From Macrotrachela quadricornifera (taxonomy: Eukaryota; Rotifera; Eurotatoria; Philodinida; Philodinidae): a stretch of DNA of 64,000 nt. Below, in pieces: positions 58,551 through 64,000 of this stretch. A program made the position numbers and the translations under genes. Within the stretch, counting starts at the first letter, position 1; every line of letters starts with the position of its first letter. The notes under the pieces are model-generated. The model saw nothing but the letters and a program-made list of their open reading frames with translations. It did no database searches and was not told the DNA's origin. Where the stretch lies: contig JAJEKB010000836.1 in NCBI GenBank assembly GCA_022393335.1, positions 77,561-141,560 of the forward strand, in the 5' to 3' direction.

Positions 58551-61500
58551 CTAAAAAATATATATATATCAAATTAAACTTATGCAGTTTTCTATGTACA
58601 GTTAAACAATAGAAATATTGTGTATTCTTTTATAATAAAGTAATTACATTGCACTACATGGTTATATATATATACACAATAAGAAAATAAATTAATTCAA
58701 CAGTCTTATGTAATAGAAAGAAAGATGATGATGAAAAGATTTTTATTAATATGCCTGAAATAGTGATGATGTTATTATGCTATGTAGACAATTAAAATAG
58801 TCAAAAGAAGATACCTTGTTGATAGTGTTTAGTTGCATCACACATATAAAAGCCAATGATATTAATCGACGAGAAAAAAAAAAAAGAAGAAGAAAAATAT
58901 AAGAGTCTTAACTAACCTTGATCAACATTGCCTTGCTCTTTTTACTTATCAATACAATACAATCAATGTCGGATGTTCAAAGAATTATCTATTTGTTTTA
59001 TAATACTAATGACAATAATAGTTAGTAAAACTAATTTAAGAAAAAAGAAAGCAAACTTTTTATATTCTGTTATTCTAATATACAATATAAATGATGCTTA
59101 TAATTGTAAATGGATGATATTTCATCAGATCTCCATGATTAAAGAAGCAAACTTTCTGTCAATAAATATATATATATATATGTATGCGATGATTAACATA
59201 GAATCATCAATACAATAGATGAAATGAGCGAATAGGGAAATGAAGTGAAACAAAACTAATTCCCTCTTGAATAGTTGTCGTCATTTTGACATAGAAGAAA
59301 ATTGAAAGAAAACATATATATATATATATATAGTCAATTCAATTTTCTTTTTTTTTGAGATATATCTATGAACCGTGACTACAGCTGTGTCAATGATTAA
59401 TCGTAAAAGATTTATTCATTCTTTTGATGCTATGATTATCCGTTATTTTTTTTAACACTTTTTCCTCAATGAATATTTCTTGTTAAAAATTAAAAAAAAA
59501 AGAGACAAACAATAATTTCCGTCTTAAACATCTGCTTGACCTCATTTTCTTTTTCATAGTAATACACTATGTTAAAACTTACTCGATGTCATTAAATGAC
59601 TATTCACTTTTACTCTTACTATCAAGAGTTTATTCACAATAATTGAGAAAAGAAAAATGAATTAAATCGAAACTTTTCAATTATAAGTATGCAAAGCAAA
59701 TGGTAACTATTCCTTGCTTTTATAAGGCTACATATATATATGAACGACATGTGTCAATGTATAAACAAACGTCGTACCATACACATCAACGAAAAGGACA
59801 ATAGGTAATACACATATGAAAATTTTACATGACAGTATTTGAATATATTTTCATATGATTCAATATGACAAAAAACATGAATGTATATACTCTAGGGTAT
59901 ATATATATGCTATTCTAACAAAGAAAAAGGTCTATATATCTATTATTAAATCAAACGTTCTGCACTATCAAAAATGTCACTAATGACCTTGTAAATAAGA
60001 TTTATGATAAATAAATCCAAAAAAAAAAAAAACTAATTGATTAATTATTATATATTAAACTACTTACAAACATAATTATACTATCTTTATTTTTTATAAT
60101 AATAATAAAAACAAGTTTATCTGTTCAAATATTTTTACTATCCTGACTTTTCTCTTTCCTTTGATAATTTAATGCGCTAACATAAAAAAAGAAAAACTAA
60201 TAATTATATACCTTTTCTTTCGATAATTATATTAGAAACAAAAGAGAAAAAGAACATATGTTCAAGATTTCTAGCCGAATAAACTTACTTTCTAGTCACA
60301 TCATCAAATCAATCGTTCAAAGACGATTGCGTGCACATTTACTATTAAAATGTAAATACATCTAGAACATATATTCACTTTCTTTATAATATATGTATAT
60401 TCATATTACTAGTGTATCGTAATAGAATGACTGACATAGAAAGGAAGATGATTTTTTTAACATAGTCTCCTTCTTCTTCCGTTCTCTTTTTTTGCCCTAC
60501 TGTGCATTCGATCATTGATGTTCGAGTGGCACATATATATATACACACCCTTTTTTTTCTTCTTCTTCTCTTCTCAAATATCTGAAGAGTGCATATGACA
60601 GTAGCACTACTGGCATAGCGTGCTATTAGATCATTAAAGTTTGTAGTCAATTGAGTCCTATCTTATCGTCGCGACATTGCATGTAATGAATGTTTGGAAA
60701 AATAGATTAATTTCAAAACTCGTTAGTATTTGATGATTTTTTTTTCTCATGACATATAACTGCTAATAGAAAAAGAAAAACGTTTTCTGTTAAAATCAAA
60801 ATTTGACTTATATTCCTTGAAAATTTATCTTTATGTATATTTTTATATATATTCAGTCATTTTTATTAATCGATTTTCATACGCTTGACTCAACTTTGTC
60901 AAGGTAGACTTCAAAACGATTATTATAATGTTTTTTTAGTATTATATTGATTTGACAATGCTTTTTTAATCGATATAGGGACGTTTATATTGATCACTAT
61001 AATTATTTATAATACCGTTGATTTCGACATATATTCATATGTAATCGCCTAACATTTAAGACATAGAGCGCTTCCGATGTTATTAATAGTAGGAGGTTGC
61101 TTATGATGATAGCAGTCAAGCGTAGGATGCCTAGAGTCATGTATAAACCAGACAAAATGCCATCGTGAGACAACAATGACAATTAAACGGATAGACTTTT
61201 TTTTTGTATGAATACCGACTGTGTTTTCTTTTTGTCTTATGAATAATTTTACATATGTGATTTTTGTATTATGATATTCATATAGATAAAAATAGCTTTT
61301 TCAAATATATACATATGTATTCAATATGATAAATAATAGAAGTAAGAAAGAACAATTATCATTGAAAGAGAAATTATTAATGAGAAGATTGAAAAAGATG
61401 AGTGATGAATAAAATGAAGGATATATAATGAACAGTCATTGTGTCGATCTGAAATGCATACGCCTATATATTACTTGAATGAATCAAAAGAAGAAGATAA

Positions 61501-62190
61501 TCATCAATTCATTTGATTAATATAAAATGACTTTTATGAATTAATAACATTAAAATATTGAAAAAAAAATTTATTTTTATTTTAATATATTCTATAAAAA
61601 TTAGAAGAACAATCTACAATAGCTATTTTTTAATAGAAAATTATTTGTTGATCACATCGGAAGATTAATACATTCATAATATTTCCGGTATTTTCTATTA
61701 TATGAATAATTACGTCATAAACTGACATACAATAGAAACATGATGTGTTGATAGCTTCTATTGATAAGTAAAGTGAACTTAATTTTATTTAGGAAGATTC
61801 TTTATTTGAATATGAATGAAAGAAATTAGCTATTGTATATTAGATTAATAATTCGAACATCTGACAAAATGTTATATCAAGAATTTTTATAAGTTAAATA
61901 TTGATAATTAATACTCATTTGTTTTTTCTTTATTATCCTTAAGATTAATGTATGAGTAAATAATAGTTATCAGAACATATTATTGTGTTTCTTATCATTT
62001 ACAATCATGATGAAAACAGAAATTAAGCTTGATTGATGTGCACGTGTGAGATGATATTTATTAAATCTAATAATAAAATTCGGTATTGGTTTGTTATCTC
62101 TCTGAATAAGTCTTTTTTTTTTATTTTACAATACTACCTTACTCATTCATGCCGAAAGATAACAAATTATGTTTTTATCTAATTCATACA
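58551..62190. other. long gene-poor stretch
   Basis: Very AT-rich DNA with several (TA)n runs (near 58660, 59165, 59316, 59730, 59897 and 60533). No exon chain or protein motif in either strand. It may include distal regulatory sequence of the 14-3-3 gene or the Toll-type gene, but nothing specific is visible. Confidence 0.5.
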
Positions 62191-62732
62191 TAATGCAAAA
62201 GTAATGGCACAAAATATTCTCTTCAACAGAAGGGGAGTGAAACAAAACTTTTTTTTACGAAAAGATAGAGATTTTTCTGTTGTTCCAGATTGTATATAAT
62301 TTATTATTTTTAGTATGTCTATAAATGAAACAACAAATATGTGAGTAACTGTTGTTTTACAAAAGCTTTTTTGTGAGTACAAATTGAACCAAATTATCGT
62401 TGTCTACTATAGTGTTTTGACGTGTTCATGGAAAAATGGCAAAATTAACGCGCAGGTGTTTCCCTCTCTTTTTTTTTCATTGTATTGAATTGAAGAAATA
62501 TAAAGGTCACTATTTTCTGCTAAGTTTTTATAAAAAAAGTGCGGAATGTTTTTGAAAGTATACTTCTTTTTTGCCATGCTGTTTCATTTATAGACATGAT
62601 AAAAATAATAAATTATATACAATCCGAAAAAGCAAAAGAAGCTCTATCTATTGGTAAAAAAAAGTTTTATTTCGGCCTCCTTCTCTTGCAGAGAAATATG
62701 GATTAACATTTTGCGCCATTACTTTTGCATTG
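62191..62732. mobile_element. mariner-like MITE or foldback element
   Basis: The ends are inverted copies: left TAATGCAAAAGTAATGGCAC and right, reversed, CAATGCAAAAGTAATGGCGC. Similarity extends inward for ~140 bp per arm (for example 'ttctgttgttcc'..'tatagacat', and 'tgtatataatttatta' against 'taataaattatataca'). A TA lies at the right border; the left border reads CA, so one TA duplication may have mutated. No protein. Confidence 0.75.
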
Positions 62733-63487
62733 TACATTATTTGACATATGTATGAATAATGCATAGAATATCACAAATTGATAGAGTTAACATTGTTCAT
62801 AATGATGCTACTTCATCATTTTTAATCCAATCATGTATGTATGATCAAAAATTTCCAAGGACATTTTTGTAATATGAAAACTAGAAATTTAAAAATACTA
62901 ACAATGCAATTTTTTTTTATCATTTATCTGTTAATTAAAATTCTTATTTCACACTTTTCAATGGTATAGATTTTTTTTTTTGTATTGCAAAGGAAAAGGT
63001 AAGTTTAATGTAATAATTGAAAAGGACAATTGGTAACATAGAAACATTTATTTATATATATATAGAGTACAAGAGAACAAACGAACAAGGAAAAAGAAAA
63101 TGTTTGATGTTAATGTGCAGAAAATACACGTAATCGAATAAAAGATTTGTGAATTGAAAGAGAGAAGGAAAAAGAAAAAATTAGGAATGTGTGCGTGTGA
63201 AAAAGAAAAAAGGAAAATGAAAATTTAGACGAGAAGATTACCTGACTAGTCATATCTACTCGTCATCATCGTTTGTTTAATTGAACTAATCATGATTCTC
63301 ATATTCGTCATTTTACAATACAGAAAGAGATTCTTAACCAGCAACATATACGAAAAAAAAAATTTTTTTTTTTTTTGTTTTTTCTTTTTTGTTGTTGCTG
63401 TTTATAATAAAAGACAAAAAAAATGTGATAGATTTAAATGAAGAAAAAAAAAATGAAAATTTTGTGTTTTTTAAACATAATGTTCAT
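62733..63487. other. 3' flank of the 14-3-3 gene
   Basis: AT-rich with poly-T/poly-A tracts around 63357-63390. The 69-codon plus-strand ORF starting at 63438 is the antisense shadow of the 14-3-3 last exon. Confidence 0.5.
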
Positions 63488-64000
63488 TCACTTTTGGTCG
63501 TCATCAACATCTTGTACTTCATTATGTGCGTTATCATTATCACCAGGCATATCGGTTGTCCATAATGTGAGATTGTCACGTAAAAGTTGCATAATTAATG
63601 TTGAATCTAAAAGAATAAAAATAAAATTTTTTTATTTTATTAAATAATTTATTCAAACCTTTATATGTATCTTCATTAAGTGTATCCAATTCAGCAATTG
63701 CATCATCAAATGCCTAGAATTTTAATATAAAAAAATATTTTTAATATAAAAAACTTTTACTTGTTTAGCTAATCGACAAGCTCGTTCTGGTGTATTAAGA
63801 ATTTCATAATAAAATACTGAAAAATTTAATGCTAAACCAAGTCGAATTGGATGTGTTGGTGGTAATTCATTTTGTGCTATATCATTTGCTTTTGTATATG
63901 CAACAAGAGAATTTTCCGCTGCTTCTTTTCGATCCTCTTGTGTTGCAAATTCCGCTTTATATCGATGATAATCACCTTTCATTTTTAAATAAAATACTTT
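63488..64000 (-). CDS. YWHAE: 14-3-3 epsilon-type adaptor protein, C-terminal part (5' end beyond window)
   Basis: Three exons are visible (edge-63761, 63713-63659, 63606-63488). They encode the last ~130 residues: helix 5 '[14 protein letters not shown]', then '[20 protein letters not shown]', '[15 protein letters not shown]', '[20 protein letters not shown]' and '[20 protein letters not shown]'. The residues that hold the phosphopeptide and the C-terminal amphipathic groove are intact. '[20 protein letters not shown]' with the preceding 'DIAQN' is closest to the epsilon isoform. The tail is acidic ([17 protein letters not shown]). 14-3-3 dimers bind phosphoserine clients in the cytosol. Introns are about 47-52 nt. 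Confidence 0.96.

Noticed and set aside
59165..59330. (TA)n runs as possible functional repeats
   Set aside because: Ordinary microsatellites in AT-rich DNA.
63438..63647. 69-codon plus-strand ORF
   Set aside because: Antisense to the last 14-3-3 exon.
1..64000. CRISPR arrays, bacterial operons or prophage genes
   Set aside because: No regularly spaced direct repeats; genes have spliceosomal introns throughout, so the DNA is eukaryotic.

Overview
The window looks like nuclear DNA of a bdelloid rotifer. It is very AT-rich. Genes are cut by many tiny GT-AG introns (about 45-100 nt). Several animal genes are clear: CCDC66, ILRUN, 14-3-3 epsilon, LRRC51, two small serine-palmitoyltransferase subunits, and a Toll ectodomain. 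These sit beside NHL-repeat and beta-helix secreted proteins and many small DNA-transposon relics, a mix I associate with bdelloids. The genus cannot be told from the sequence. All assignments come from reading translated sequence and recalled family motifs; no search was run.

Region 1-34 kb is accessory and full of mobile DNA. It holds a six-exon secreted beta-helix protein (3396-1485, minus), a decayed DDE transposase (8684-10560) and a broken Jockey-type LINE (12641-15912). MITEs and foldback elements lie at 12347, 16918, 17313, 19821, 20270, 26170 and 33343. The genes among them are an intronless PCIF1-like methyltransferase with an altered catalytic motif (18339-19421), an NHL-repeat gene (21843-24970) and an unrecognised 925-residue protein built from two diverged copies of one module (32786-27626, minus).

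Region 34-42.4 kb (plus strand) holds a long coiled-coil protein followed by an NSF-like AAA+ ATPase with a degenerate second ATPase domain and a C-terminal CHORD-like zinc module. Together with the neighbouring two-module gene this is the best candidate for an undescribed gene set. Any functional link between them is inference from position.

Region 42.4-64 kb is gene-dense and conserved. On the minus strand are an unrecognised 218-residue protein, ILRUN, two ssSPT genes in tandem, and CCDC66. CCDC66 shares a 245-bp divergent promoter with LRRC51, and that promoter carries two RFX/X-box-like half sites. LRRC51 is followed after only 46 nt by an E2 ubiquitin-conjugating enzyme, an operon-like layout with a splice acceptor just before the second start. 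Then comes a Toll-type receptor that has the diagnostic Toll cysteine cluster but no TIR domain. A long gene-poor stretch with one MITE separates it from 14-3-3 epsilon at the right edge.

Exon models given with lengths were checked for reading-frame continuity across every junction; all sum to multiples of three.
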